A stretch of 64,000 nucleotides of DNA from Circinella minor. Taxonomy: Eukaryota > Mucoromycota > Mucoromycetes > Mucorales > Lichtheimiaceae. The stretch's first letter is position 1; the number at the start of each line of letters is the position of its first letter. Positions 1-12,397 of the stretch are shown piece by piece. Where the stretch lies: the NCBI GenBank assembly GCA_016758965.1, contig JAEPRB010000008.1:310001-374000 (forward strand), read 5' to 3'. The notes beneath the pieces are model-generated. The model worked only from the letters and a program-made list of their open reading frames with translations, did not search any database and had not been told where the DNA came from. Both the position numbers and the translations under genes were made by a program.

Positions 1-227
1 AGAGAAAGGAGATTTTGTGTGAGAGAGGTGATGTGTATATCTTCCCAAGACATGAGTTCAAGTATGCACTATTATTTTTTGTGGGGACAAAACAAGACTA
101 AATAAAGTATTAGAGCTGAGAAGAAAAAAAAAGAAGAAAAATTAATAATAAACCAGCGTTGTGTATCTGTGCTGTGTTATTTTATTTTTCTTTAGCTTGT
201 TGTTATTTCTACATTAATAAATAAAAT

Positions 228-714
228 ATGTTACGATCGATCTCCATTGCTACCCGTCACCGTATGTTTTCTACTACAAGCGCAATGCGCATGTCAGAGG
301 GTGAACAACATATTCATAACAAATTAACTGAAGCTTTATCCCCTCATAAATTGCGAGTTGTTGACGTATCTGGTAAATATATAAAGTTGCTTTTTATTTT
401 TGCTTATTAAAACATGGTTATCGAAAAAAAAAGAACAATCGTTTAAATATATATATAAATATCAGGTGGTTGTGGATCGATGTATGCTATTGATATTTCA
501 TCCAAGTCCTTTGAAGGTGCTTCGATTGTAAAACAACATCGTTTAGTAAATCAAATTCTTAAAGATGAAATTAAAGAAATGCATGGTCTTCAGGTAAATC
601 ATATAATCATATTATTTTATTTTATTCACAAAAAAAACAATAATGTATTAATTTGATTCATTGTCATGTATCAATTTTTTTTTTATATAATAGTTGAAAA
701 CATCTGCCAAATAA
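228..714 (+). CDS. BOLA3: BolA-like protein, mitochondrial BolA3 type
   Basis: Three exons, 228-372, 466-593 and 694-714, give 97 aa. The start ATG is followed by a basic, Ser/Thr/Arg-rich leader ([16 protein letters not shown]) typical of a mitochondrial targeting signal. The BolA core follows: a [13 protein letters not shown] block spans intron 1, then the helix region [26 protein letters not shown] ending in LKTSAK. BolA3 proteins work with Nfu1/Grx5 to deliver 4Fe-4S clusters to mitochondrial enzymes such as lipoate synthase and complex II (family knowledge). The conserved Cys in GGCG and the C-terminal His of KEMHG are both present. Splice sites are G/GTAAAT..CAG/GT and CAG/GTAAAT..TAG/TTG. 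It converges on the cap-binding gene at 984. Identity is strong; the short last exon is inferred from phase and stop. Confidence 0.88.
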
Positions 715-983
715 AATATAATTTAAATCCATTCCCCTCCCTTCTTCTCCTCCCTTTCTCAATATAAAACCATAACTCCAATCAATATCGATCAAATTTA
801 AATAATATTTTATATTTTTTTTTCGTGTGATGTTTTTGTCTTTGTTTGCATATTTGTAAAACAAAGGGGGGAAAAATTACAATTTGCAATATGGTTGATG
901 ACTGGAAAGATTGTATTTGTGTTGTGTTAGATGAGTTCGAAAACAAGAGAAGGCAAAAAAAAAAGAGAGAGATTTATTTATAT

Positions 984-2149
984 TTATTGTTGATAATTGG
1001 TTGTGGTCATTGTTGTTGTTGCATGGTGATCTTGATTGTGATTACTACTATTGTTACTACTGTTGCTATGGGATTGTTGTTGCTGGTGATTATGCTGATT
1101 ATGTTGTTGTTGATGATTATTACTATTAACTCTTGTTCGTTCCTTATGCTTCATACTTAATCGTTCAATATCCGCAACGACTTTTTCGATACTCTGTTCT
1201 GTAATCCGTTGTCGCATGTCTAGTGGCTTTTTAAGAAGACTTGAAGGATCTTCTGGCCATTTATTTTGTTGCTGTTGTTGATTATGATGATTATAATACT
1301 GTTGTTGATAGTGATGGTGTTGTTGTGGTTTCTGGAAAGCTGCATGGTTTTTATGAACTATGCACATAAAGTTTTTTTTTTCTAAGTTCATAACATACAG
1401 ACATACATAGATAATATATATAATTCATTTCTTCCTCAAACCTTTTTCTTTTACACCACAACCCGGATGATGACAAATTTTCTTTTTTCTATTTTTTTTT
1501 TTTTTTAAAAAAAAAAAACAACCTTACCTTTATAATAAAATGATTGGATTTCAGCAGGTCGTAACAGTTCAGTTAATTTTGAACGTATTTTTGCATCGGC
1601 TTGATTATCATTATGATGTGTATGAGCAGTCCATACTTGATAATTATCGCATTGTTGTCTTGATGATACAGAAACACCACATACAGTATCTCCCAGCCAT
1701 TCTTCTATCTGTTCACCAATCAATAATACAAGCAAATCACGCCATGCCAACGGGGAATGTGGTTTGGGTATCTTGAAATTATAAGAACCTCCATGTTCAT
1801 TTTGAGGATCTTCCCTGATTTTTTTTAAGGATGAGTAGAGGAGGGAGAAGGGGGAACGGGGAAGGAGAGGTTTCAATATAAGAATATACAACATGATATA
1901 CGAGCGAATTAAGTTATTTCTCGGTTTTTTTCTTTCTCTTTGTATTAAAATTTACCATATTGGCTTAATTCCTTTTCGCATAAAATGCAAGTTGCTTCGA
2001 AAACCAAGTTGATCTGGTCCATCAATATTGTTATAAATCGACCAGAATTTCTAAATAAGTAAATAATATTAGTGTACCTGATTTCTTGATCTCTATTACC
2101 ATTATACTTTCGCCCCTTCCTCCTTCGGTGATCATAAGAAACTATTTCT

Positions 2150-2207
<58 letters not shown>

Positions 2208-2974
2208 TTTACCTGTACAGTTCCAACAGTAGAAATCACTTGTAAATTCGCTTCATACTCAGTTGCAGGCAAATTAGGTACATATCTGTTGTTATATTAT
2301 TTGTTTTGTTTTAGATTATCCAATGGATTACGTATATAACTATAGATTATTTTAAAAAAGAAATAAAAATACTAATAATAATAATATTACCTGTCATACC
2401 AAAAAGTCCATTCACCTTGTAATGCAATTTCCCCCACTTTAAGCAATTCTTCCTTTTGTTCCTTATCTAAAATAACCACTTCATCCTTGTATACATATCC
2501 ATCTTTTATAACAGTTTTTTGTGCTCGAGGTGATACAGGGCTAGGAGAACGCGTTATAGAACGTCCAGTACTACCACCAATACCTTGATTCGAGTGAGAC
2601 CTTTTCAAATCCAATGACGATGATGGTGAAGTGGAAAGTACATCAAGTCGACTATTACTACTTTTTCTACCAAGAGTAGCACCTTCGGATGACAAGGATC
2701 TATCCAGTGGTCGATGATGGGGTGATAGATGGTTAAGTTGATTGTGATGATTATGACTGCTGTTATTATTATTAATATTAGTAGTAATATGAGGTCGAAA
2801 CTGAAACGCAGAAACAGCAGGTGATAAGTTGACGGCCGAAGGTGGTGTTGTTCGTATATTTTTATTATTGTATTTTGTAGTTGTAGAACTTGAATCTCCT
2901 GTAGTAGTAGTAGTAGTACTAGCAGTAGCACTATTACTACTTGTATTAGTTTCTTCAAGGTTTGGTCCCGTCAT
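984..2974 (-). CDS. EIF4E2: eIF4E-family cap-binding protein, 4EHP (class II) type
   Basis: Five exons on the minus strand: 2974-2391, 2285-2213, 2050-1956, 1814-1528 and 1357-984, giving 470 aa. Residues 1 to about 180 are Ser/Thr/Asn-rich and disordered; the eIF4E fold runs from about 186 (WTFWYDR) to about 350; the tail is Gln/His/Asn-rich. The second cap-sandwiching Trp is kept (W251 in PIWEDP), but the first is Tyr (Y205 in TEYEANL), as in human 4EHP rather than eIF4E. Class II proteins bind the 5' cap without recruiting eIF4G well and repress specific mRNAs (family knowledge). The start chosen is MTGPNLEE at 2974; an upstream in-frame ATG at 3109 would add a CA-repeat-encoded Cys/Val leader and looks like 5'UTR. 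Intron 2 carries a (CT)n microsatellite. The long tails are unusual, since animal 4EHP is about 245 aa. Confidence 0.86.
2155..2205. repeat. (CT)n microsatellite in an intron
   Basis: An almost perfect CT run of about 50 bp lies inside intron 2 of the 4EHP-type gene, just downstream of its 5' splice site on the minus strand, where it reads as (GA)n in the transcript. Confidence 0.95.
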
Positions 2975-5041
2975 TGAAAACAAATAAAATGGCGAGATGA
3001 AAAAAAAAAGAAAAGGGGAACACGAGATACTTTTCTTTTTGTCGGTGTTCTTCTTCTCACACAAAAAAGTGTGGGTGCGCACACATACACACACTTGCAT
3101 AGAATACAAAGAATCTCCGCTTCGAATTACGTCTTTTAGTAATTCGTGTGGAAAAGTTATTTAGAATTTTAATTATTAACTTATAAGCTCAAAATAAAAT
3201 AATAATAATAAAAAAAGTTGACAAAATAAGAAAAGCTTTATTATGCAGTATTCTCATTTAAGCTGTACCTTTTAATTTATTTATCACTAAATAAGTTTAT
3301 AAATCATAAGAATACTTTTATAAATCATATATTTTGAATTGATAAAAAATATAAAATAAAGTCATTTATATTGCGGAGATCGGTAACTAGGTGACAACTT
3401 TATGAAATCTCAAAGTAGAAAATAGCTAATAATGGCAACTTTGTATTTACATGAATCATAAGCAATATAAGTATGACTATCATAAGGGGTTTAAAACAAT
3501 TCTTATTTAAAATATATCTTTGTTTACACTTCAAAAAACACTTATTGTGCATATCATCTGAGCCTCAGGTAATAAAAAAATAAAATAAAAGGCATATAAA
3601 TATACTTCAGATGTCAAAGCAAGGATTTTTTTTCTTGCCACATTCATTTTCTCAGTAATTAAACATATAAAAAAGGTATTCATGATAATATATTTCTGGG
3701 TATTAATAGCAAGCACAACCATAAAAGAATATGATTCACCTTTCCTTTATCTTTTCTCTCTTTCTATATATATTGCCTGCTTTTAGTACACCTTGCATGT
3801 TTTGAAGAAGGTATAGGTAGGATAATGTAAGTGGTTTTTTTAGTGTTACATGACAGCCTATTTTTTTTTTCTTTTTGAAAACCTCCTTTTACTCATAGTC
3901 GCTGTGCCTAAAAATACAACATACATGTCCGTATAATTGGTGTTATGTAACACCAACAGGTTTTATACTATATGGTAATTTTAACCCATTCTTTTTATTA
4001 CTAATTTTTTTCTTATTTCTATTACTACTACTGCTTTTCTATCTATTAAATTTTATTCCTACTATCATTTTTTGAATTTAGTTTCTTTTCTTTATATATC
4101 TGTAAGGAGTGAGGCTTTGATTTGATTTAGTGAATTGATTTAACTTTAATTTAAAGGAGGAGGTGCACTCAGCTTTTCTATATATAATAATAGTAATAAC
4201 CTATTTATTATGTAATAAACATTATTGCTTGAAAGCCGGTACGTAAAATAAACTAATGCTGTTGTACGTATATACTGTATATATGCTCATTAAATATTAT
4301 ATATGGGTAGTGATCAATTCAAAAATAAAGTATTACGTATGTCAGATATGTACACGCTATAAAGTATATGTAATCCATTTCGGGTTAAATGAGTTTTTTT
4401 TTTATTGTTGTCATCCTTCCTAAATAAATATTTTCCCTCCTTTTTTTTTATAATACATAACACCTCATCATGTCAAGTCTTAATACTACTATATACAGCC
4501 ATATCGCCGCTGCATATATATATGAAGAAGTGTATGACAACAAAAGAGGGATGTAAACCAATCACTTGAGATTCACGCATATTCAATTCATGAATAATAT
4601 ATATAATAGCAATTTGAACATTTTTCCTTTAATGATTTGTTCTTGTTAATCAATGAAAAAAGAAAAAGAAATATTATTATCATATGATTAATAAAAAAAA
4701 AGTATTTGGTTGCTAGGGAAGTATGTTAAAAAAACAACGCAGATGGAATATATAAAATTAATTACGTTATCTTTTCTTTTCTTTTCCTAATGATATCGGG
4801 AAGAAGAAATTAAAAGAAGGGGGGGAGGATAGAAAATGGAGCAATTATAAAAAAAAAACGGTAGATACAATATGAACTTTTTAAAAGAGGGAAAAAGGGA
4901 AAAGAATGCAAATGTGTCATTGGTGATGAGGTTGTTTATAAATGAGTGAGAAAAAGATAAAAATAATAATATGTATAGTATATAATAATAATAATAATTT
5001 ATAGAAAAAGGGGACGAGGGGTAAAAAGGTTTTCTGTTTCA
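2975..5041. other. Gene-free AT-rich interval
   Basis: This interval lies between the 5' end of the 4EHP-type gene and the 3' end of the PNUTS-like gene. It is dominated by A/T runs and TA repeats. Only short, compositionally biased ORFs are present and no splice-joined coding signal was found. It holds one 20-bp near-perfect palindrome at 3937-3956. Part of the right side is probably PNUTS 3'UTR and part of the left side is the 4EHP promoter and 5'UTR. Confidence 0.6.
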
Positions 5042-7919
5042 TTAAAGGTCATGACTAAATTTGCAACTTTCTTTTCGACAGCCATCTCTTGTTTTATAAT
5101 ATCGACAAGGACCTCCACTTTTTCGGCCACGTTTTCGGTTCGATCTGTCCTTTTTGGTGGAAGACGTTGAAGAAGTAGAAGGATGATAATGGCTTCTGTA
5201 TAGCAAGAATCAATTAATATATATATTAGTAAACTAACTTTTTTTTTTCGTATATGTTAAATTGTTCACTGTCTTTTTTCCCCTTTTTATGACCCCTTCT
5301 TAAACTTACCCTCCTCCACGATGATGGGATGATGATGGTGCTGAGAAAGCTTCATAGTTTTCACCACGACTATTCATATAGTTAGATGATCGACCTGTTG
5401 CAAGTTGTTGTTGTTGATAAGTTGATGTATAGCTAGATTGAGGTGGTAGTGAGTGTTGCGATTGCGATTGCGGTTGTGAAGGAATAGAGGATGGGGACGT
5501 AGATGAAGAAAAAACGCCGTTCAATAGTGCTTGAAGTTGTGGAAAATCAACATTTGGAAGAGAAGCTGGCAATATATTTGTTGTTGATGGTGCTGAAGAA
5601 ATAGTAGTAATAGGTACTGATACAGGAACAGCACTAGGAGTGTTATTATTATTAGTATCGCTATAGCCATTATTAAGATGATCATTATAGTGATAACGTT
5701 GTTGTTGTTGCTGTTGTTCATGATTATGATCTACAGCTATCAAGCCACCATTATTGTCTTCTTCTTGATCATAACACGCTAAATCTTCCAATGGAATCAC
5801 TTTGACATTGCCTTCATCATTATTACTACCAAAATCATCAGGTTCTTCTGGAGTATATGGAATCTCATAATCATTCTTATATAAAACGGGTGGTGTGACA
5901 GCTTCACGTTTTCTTTGTAAAATGGCTTCTTCTGATTGAACTTCACCAGCATGTTTACATTCATGACTTAATAATAAGCGAGCAGGAGCTCGATGCCAAT
6001 TGTTTAAATTTTTTGATTGCTGTTGATTTTTCAAATGTGGAAAAGTAGCACTATTATTAAGATTCTTAGAATGTTGAACTTCAAAGTCTAATTCATCATC
6101 TTCGTCATCAAAAACTTCATGTGGTTTATCCGATATCTAAAATGATTATTATATAGAAACGAATTGTTGAATGAGTATATATATATATAAATATAAATTA
6201 CATGTATAAAATCTTATTGAAGATGCATCTCTTACCTTCCAATTATGTTTTGAATAATAGCAAACTTTAACAAGAGACTCATCATTAAAAACAACTCTTT
6301 TACCACTACGCTTTGTTTTGTCTGTGGATTTTAAAGATGTTACAGCGCCGTTGATATTTGTAGTACGTAAACTAGGAACAGGAATACCTAATGATGAAGC
6401 GGAAGCAAAAGAGGAAATGGAACCTGTCGGAGACAATAACGACTGTGGAGAAGATGGAGTAGGACTGTTGCTATTATAATTGTATTTATACTCAGTTAAT
6501 GGAGCTCTTTGCCCATTTGATGAAGAAAAATAGTTGTATTTGTTATTTTTGTTGTTATAGTACCTTGAATCAGATGCTTCCAAAATAAATGATTCTTCTC
6601 TTCGTAATCCAGTAGGAGGAAGTTTTCTTGTTCCATTGTTGTTATTGTTACTATTGAACATTTTAAAAAAGTTCATATCAGTTTTTGCTTGAGGTTTTGG
6701 TTTGACAGGTCGCTCATCAGAAATGGCTAAGCGAGGTGCTTTCTTATTTGGATTAGTTGCCTAAATAAATTATAAACAGCGAGAATAATTGTTAGTAAAT
6801 CTTTTAAACTATGTTCAGTGCGCATATGTATTTATGATATACTATTTTAACTTACACTTGTTGGAGGTGCCTTTCGCTTTTCAGTATTCAAATCACCATT
6901 GGCAGTAGTGGTACTTTTGGCAGTTTCTAACAAGCAAAAATAAAAATTAAAGGATAAAATTTAGTAAATTGTAAACATATCATCATTATTTTATTTTTAA
7001 AAACTTACTATGTTGTTCGTTCCATTTATTCATCACTTGACGGGCTTCACTACTCATTTCAACTTTATCTATAGCAAAAAGATTATATAAGTTAGTTAAA
7101 TAATTTAGTATTTCACTCATCTTTACGCATACTAAAAGCTAATATTGTATTATATATTTTACCATGTGATACTGCTTTTTTTTGTACGATGTTTACAGCT
7201 TTTCCTAACTTATATTCAACCAATGTAGATGTTTCTAAAGGTAAATGATCTAAAACTTTCAGCATTTTACCAATTGTTAACCAATCTGTTTCTTTAAGAG
7301 CTTCTTTGATCCATTCATGGTAGATACGACACGCCTTGGGTGCAGTAGCAAGACTATATAAGAACATACAAAGGTAAGATTAATCAATTATGTACATGAC
7401 GATAAAATGTATGGGTTATCATAGTAATAAATTAAATAATACATACGCTTCCAAAACTTCTTTATTTGTAGTACGTAAAATAACATCCATTAGCGCTTCT
7501 CGTAAATGAGGTTGTTGTTCAGCTGCCATGACATCAATCATTTCATTTTTTAAACGTGTTTCTTGTACAGAACCTTGATCACCAATGGTATGTAAGAAAT
7601 TGAGTGTAGCTTCTTCGACACTGCCGTTACTACCAGCAGTTGTAGTCATATTATTTTGATCTTCTTGAATGCTTGAATCTATACAAATAACATATATATG
7701 GGTTACATTTTCAAAATTCTTTTGTTTGTTTTGTTTTTCCATTATAAATAGTATTATATAAAGGGAATCCCAAAATTCTATCTTTCTCGGGTATGCTTGA
7801 AGGCAATAATTTTTTTTTTGTTCTCGTTTTTCGTATGTTTCGTATGCTTTTCTGGGTTGGATAGTATGATACATAATGCAAATACCCCCATCTATGTACA
7901 TATCGTACAAATCACACAT

Positions 7920-7962
<43 letters not shown>

Positions 7963-8901
7963 TAGATATCTACTTGATATAGGATTTTTTTTTCGTTGGT
8001 TATCAAAAAGAAACAAAAACAACGACCGTTGCTTCGATTGTTTGTCTTGTGTTCAATCAATCAAAAAAAGAAAAAATTCGACGAAAAAGAATACACCCAC
8101 TCTTCTTTCTATTTCCCACACGTAAATCGCCTACACACCACTTTTCCCCTTTTCTATGGGTCTGAACTTTTTTCTTCTTCTCTTCATCCGATGCAAGGAG
8201 GTTATTTTTCAAAAGAAAAAAAAAAAAAAGAAAAAACTGATTTTTTTTTTACTTCAGGTTTCTCTTTCTTTTCTTTTTTCTTTGATTAGGACATTTTTTT
8301 TCACGTCACTTATTTTTTTTTTCCTTTTTCAAGAAAGAAGTTGTAGGAATTCATTAATAAAAAAAAAGATAAAATAAAAAAAAAAAACGACCAAAAACTA
8401 AAAAAAAGTGGTTTGTACTTTATAAAAGTCTTTGACGTTCTCTCTCTCTTTTTTTTTTTTTTTTTTTCTGGTTCTTGTTTTGGGTGCTCAAAAAAAAAAT
8501 TCTTTGAAATTTTTCGGATTATAGGCTTTTGACCATTGTATGCTGCTGTAACGATGTGAGTTGACGTATATACAAATATATTATATTTATATATATTTAT
8601 GTACGTGTGCATGTGTGCGTGTGTGTGCTTTGTTTTTCTTTTCTTTTTTTCTTTTTTTAAAAAAAAGAGATGACAACAATAGACCGGTTGCGAATGACAA
8701 CGAAGACGACAAAGGCGACAATAACAATAACAAACGAAACGAAAGAATAGAAAAATGGGAGAAAAGAGAAATAAAAATAAAAATAAAAAAAGGGCTATAA
8801 TAATTATTACGGCTCTAAAAAAAAAAGAAAGAGAGAAGGCTTTATAGCCTACCTGTTGTTGTTAATAAAGTAGTTGGAGTTGTTTGTATTGATAAGGACA
8901 T
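5042..8901 (-). CDS. PNUTS-like PP1 nuclear targeting subunit (TFIIS N-domain, RVxF, CCCH finger)
   Basis: Eight exons: 8901-8853, 7678-7447, 7353-7163, 7068-7009, 6926-6856, 6760-6236, 6136-5310 and 5195-5042, giving 702 aa. Residues ~30-150 form a TFIIS N-terminal (LW/TND) helical domain. A PP1-docking RVxF motif (KRVVF, R356-F359) lies in a Ser/Asn-rich linker. The extreme C terminus is a CCCH finger, C682-x8-C691-x4-C696-x3-H700. This order matches PNUTS/PPP1R10 and S. pombe Ppn1, which anchor PP1 in the cleavage and polyadenylation machinery and help RNA polymerase II termination (family knowledge). All phases join cleanly. Exon 1 (16 codons) is separated by an unusually long ~1.17-kb intron; an alternative start at Met 7649 would leave it as 5'UTR. 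PRP40 lies upstream on the same strand. Confidence 0.82.
7922..7958. repeat. (CA)n microsatellite
   Basis: An uninterrupted CA run of about 37 bp inside the first intron of the PNUTS-like gene. Confidence 0.95.
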
Positions 8902-9151
8902 TTGAAAAAAAAAGTATGGAGATGGAGAAAGAAAAAAAAATTTTTATGAAGAAAAGAGAAAAGAGAAGAACTTTTTTCCTTTTTTTTTTTTTTTCGTGGT
9001 TTAAATAATTTTGTTACGCAGCACTACAATTTCATTGGTCAACAGAAATAAACCAGATGATTAATTATTAAAGAAAAACTTTCTCTGGTTACACAAACAT
9101 TAAGAACCAAACCACATTTTTTTATTATTATTTTTAATTTAGATGGGTTGA

Positions 9152-12100
9152 TCAATGTAAACGGCGTGGATCATTTTCATAATCATCCAACGCTTCTCCT
9201 TCTTCTGCACTAGATTTCCCTTCATCTATGGCATTTTCGAAACTATCTTGATGTGTTGTTCTCTAAATAATATAATATAAAAAGAAAGTAACAGATGACC
9301 TCGTGATTAATAATAAATAAATAATAATAATATATGATCCTTGTATTAATAATTATTAATTTTACCCTTTTCTTTCTCCTTCTTGATCTTTCTTCATCAC
9401 CACTCATTGCATGATCACTTTCACGATCAGACCCTCCACCTCCTCCTTCTCTCCGTTGTTGTTTATTATATCGTCGACTAGATGATGAATGATGTTTTGA
9501 ATATCCACCAATTTCTTCATCTTCTTTGATCATTCCTTCTTCATCATCTTCATCATGATCTGCGTGTTGTTTTTCCTAAAAAAACGATAAACGAGTTTTT
9601 TTTTTTAAAGTTTAAGTTATGTTTTATAGTTTTTTTTATACACACTACAACAAATATAATCACAAACCTTCAATCGTTTAATAAACTTTTCATAAGCTTC
9701 TATACGCTGTTGTTCATTTTCAATAGCTTCATATTCAGGTAAATTTTCAATACGTGGTCGTACCGTTTCCCATGAATCATCGATATTAATAACAGGGTCA
9801 ACATATTTCATGGCATGACGTAATGCATCAATTTTCTTTTTCATCTTTTTTTCTTGTCGTCGTTTTTCTTCTTTAAGTCGTTGAGCTGCTTTGTTTTGTA
9901 ACTGTAATAATATATTATTATAATAAGTCATTTTGTTGATCATTTATTATTATTATTATTATTTTTAAACTTACATGATCAAATATAATTTTCACATTGG
10001 ATGGAACGGTTCGTTCCATAAGATCATTTCTACGATCAAGTAAAGCTTGATATTCATCATAGGTCGTTTCAAGAGATACTTCAAAATCAAATTCCTAATA
10101 TATATAACATTGATAGATTTATTAGTTTTCCCCTCATAAATTATTCTCTATTTTTTTTTTTTTTTACCTTAAGAATGTCATACACAATTCTTTTATCCTG
10201 ATATAATTTTTCATCCAAATCATCAAGTAAATCACAAAACAAATCAAATGGAGTTGAATCAGGAACACCCAATAAATTCGTATATCTTGAATCATCTTTA
10301 AATTCTGGATATACTTCTTTCCATAACGATCGTGCTGTAATCTTTCCTTTATGTACCAGTTCTGTTAATAAACTCTATTTATTCATAAAATATATAAATA
10401 ATATTCAATATTAGCAAACATTCTATTCCAAAAAAGAAAATCCTAATCCTCTTTGTTTTTATACTTACTCTAAAAGATTCTCTTGCCTTCCGTGCTGTTC
10501 TTCTTCGTTCACGTAATTTGGTATTCAATTCACCTAATGGTACTTCCCATAAAAGGCGACTATGTTCTTCATAAACTGATAAGAAATCTAACATATCCAT
10601 TCCTTCAAATGCTTTTGGATTCTCAAATTGTGGATCTTGCATATACAATTGTTGAGCCTCTTTCCATTTAGTTTCAAAAGTGATTTCAGGAATGTGTCTT
10701 AATAATTCAGCGAAATTTTCCATATTATTTTTACGAAGTTCACGTAATCTTTCCTTTTCGCGCCGTTGTAAAGTATGAACATATTCTTCAAAATATTGTT
10801 CACGTTGTGTCTCAGATTTGATTTGTTGATACGCAGGTTGTTGACTAATGGATTTGATCATGGTACGATAACGTGAATAAGGTTTAATTTCTTTGGTGTT
10901 TTCAAGCATATGAAAGAAACTCATGCGTTGTTTGCTTTCTTTTTCTTCACGTAATTCCTAAATTATAATATATTTGTGATGAATTTAAATAATTCTTGTA
11001 AACAAAATCTATATTATTATTATTATTATTATTTCACATACCCTTTCACGTCTAGCTTCCTTATCCAAATAAGTATGAAATGCTGCTTTTCGTTCACTAG
11101 GTGTTTTTAAAGCTCGATAAATAGGATGTGTGATAATTTCACGCATTGTTTGTTCCCAAGTCCAATCTAATTTAACACCCTATATAAATTTTGTTATCCA
11201 TAACGATGAACTCATCTAAATCTTTAAAATTGTCACTGTAAATAAACGAACTTACTGTTTCTTTTAAAAGTTTATAAAATGCCTTTTCAGCTTCTTCTTT
11301 TGTAGGAAATTCAACAACAGGTACTTGAGAAAGAATGGCAGCACTTGGTGGTGGTTGACGTACTTTATGATGATAATGAGGTCTTACCGTTGTTGTTGCT
11401 GCTGTTGTTGGTGTTATTATCGGTGTTGTCGTTGTTGTTGCTGGTGATGGCGATGTTCCATTCGTTGATAAATCAGATCGAACCTTATTATGAGGTGATT
11501 GTGTTATAGTAGGAGAAGGTGTAGCCATCGTATGAGTTGTATCCATAGGTGTAGCATTTGATCCACTTACAATAGGAGGAGGAACAATGTTAGTAGGTGC
11601 AGACATTGGCATTGGCATTGGTACAGGTGGTCTTAGTGGTAATGATGGCGTGGGTTGTGGAGGTGGGGGTGCAGGGCGTTGTCTAATAATATTAATAATA
11701 ACGTATTAATACACTTTCATTATTGATCTTTATCAACCTTTATCCCGTAGGGCCAAGAACAAAAAGAAACAAAAAAACTTACGCTTCTTTTGCAGCTCGT
11801 TCCTTTGCCTTTTCAGCTTTTTCATAAAGTTCTTTATATTCCTCAGGCATCGACCATTTAGATTCTTTTGTCTCTGCATGACTATAATACGTTTTGCCTT
11901 CAGGTGTTTTATATTCCTTCCAAGGACAATTCATCAATTCCTTTTCTTCAGGTGTCAATAATTCTTCTGGCTTTTCCCATGTACTTTTTCGTGTTATTGT
12001 ATTGAACCAATATTTACGTCCTTCCGCATTTTGATGTTCTTTCCATAATTGCTAAATAAACAAATAGATTAAAAGATTAGTTTCCTTTCTCCTTCATTTT

Positions 12101-12397
12101 TTATAATATGTTGATTAGATTCTATTAAATAAAAGAAAAAACAACACGTTACAGCAGGTGGAGGTGGTACCGACATGGGATCGGTGCCTAGAACAACACC
12201 AGGCGGAGGAGGTCTTTGCCATGTATTTGGTAGTGGTGGTGGTGTGCCTTGAAATCCAGGCGCCTATAAGATTACAATGTTTATTATTAGTAAAATACAA
12301 GCAAATTAAATGACCAAAAAAAAATAACTATAGAAATAAATAAACTATGCTTATTAAGATCAAATAGTCTTACATTGGGAGGTGGTGGCCTATACAT
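9152..12397 (-). CDS. PRP40: Pre-mRNA processing factor PRP40 (WW-WW-FF repeats)
   Basis: Eleven exons: 12397-12374, 12263-12153, 12051-11783, 11682-11256, 11179-11042, 10957-10469, 10374-10168, 10094-9975, 9901-9668, 9575-9366 and 9262-9152, giving 779 aa. A Pro-rich N terminus precedes two WW domains (W48/W70/P73 and W89/W111/P114). A Pro/Thr/Ser-rich linker is followed by several FF domains from about residue 262 ([14 protein letters not shown] is typical of FF1). The end is a basic, Gly- and acid-rich tail. Prp40 is a U1 snRNP component that bridges the 5' splice site and branch-point proteins in the early spliceosome; the WW domains bind Pro-rich branch-point factors and the FF domains bind U1 and phospho-CTD partners (family knowledge). 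The 5' splice site at 11255 reads GTAAGT, and its acceptor is ATATAG at 11180 rather than a too-close TTACAG. Confidence 0.93.

Noticed and set aside
846..1160. Forward ORF of 104 aa opposite the 4EHP-type gene
   Set aside because: It is antisense to the Gln/Asn-rich tail exon; its Leu/Ile/Val/Cys repeats are the complement of CAA/AAC repeats.
2975..3109. Upstream start for the 4EHP-type protein (Met at 3109)
   Set aside because: The extra residues come from a CACACA stretch and T runs; the DNA looks like 5'UTR and MTGPNLEE at 2974 is a better start.
7419..8060. 213-aa minus-strand ORF with a VCVCVC stretch
   Set aside because: Only the part up to about 7678 is coding (PNUTS exon 2). The rest is translated intron including the CA microsatellite, and an acceptor TGTATAG lies at the boundary.
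11221..11256. A 20-bp GTAAGT..TTACAG intron in PRP40
   Set aside because: Too short for a spliceosomal intron and it destroys the FF1 domain; the acceptor at 11180 restores [13 protein letters not shown].
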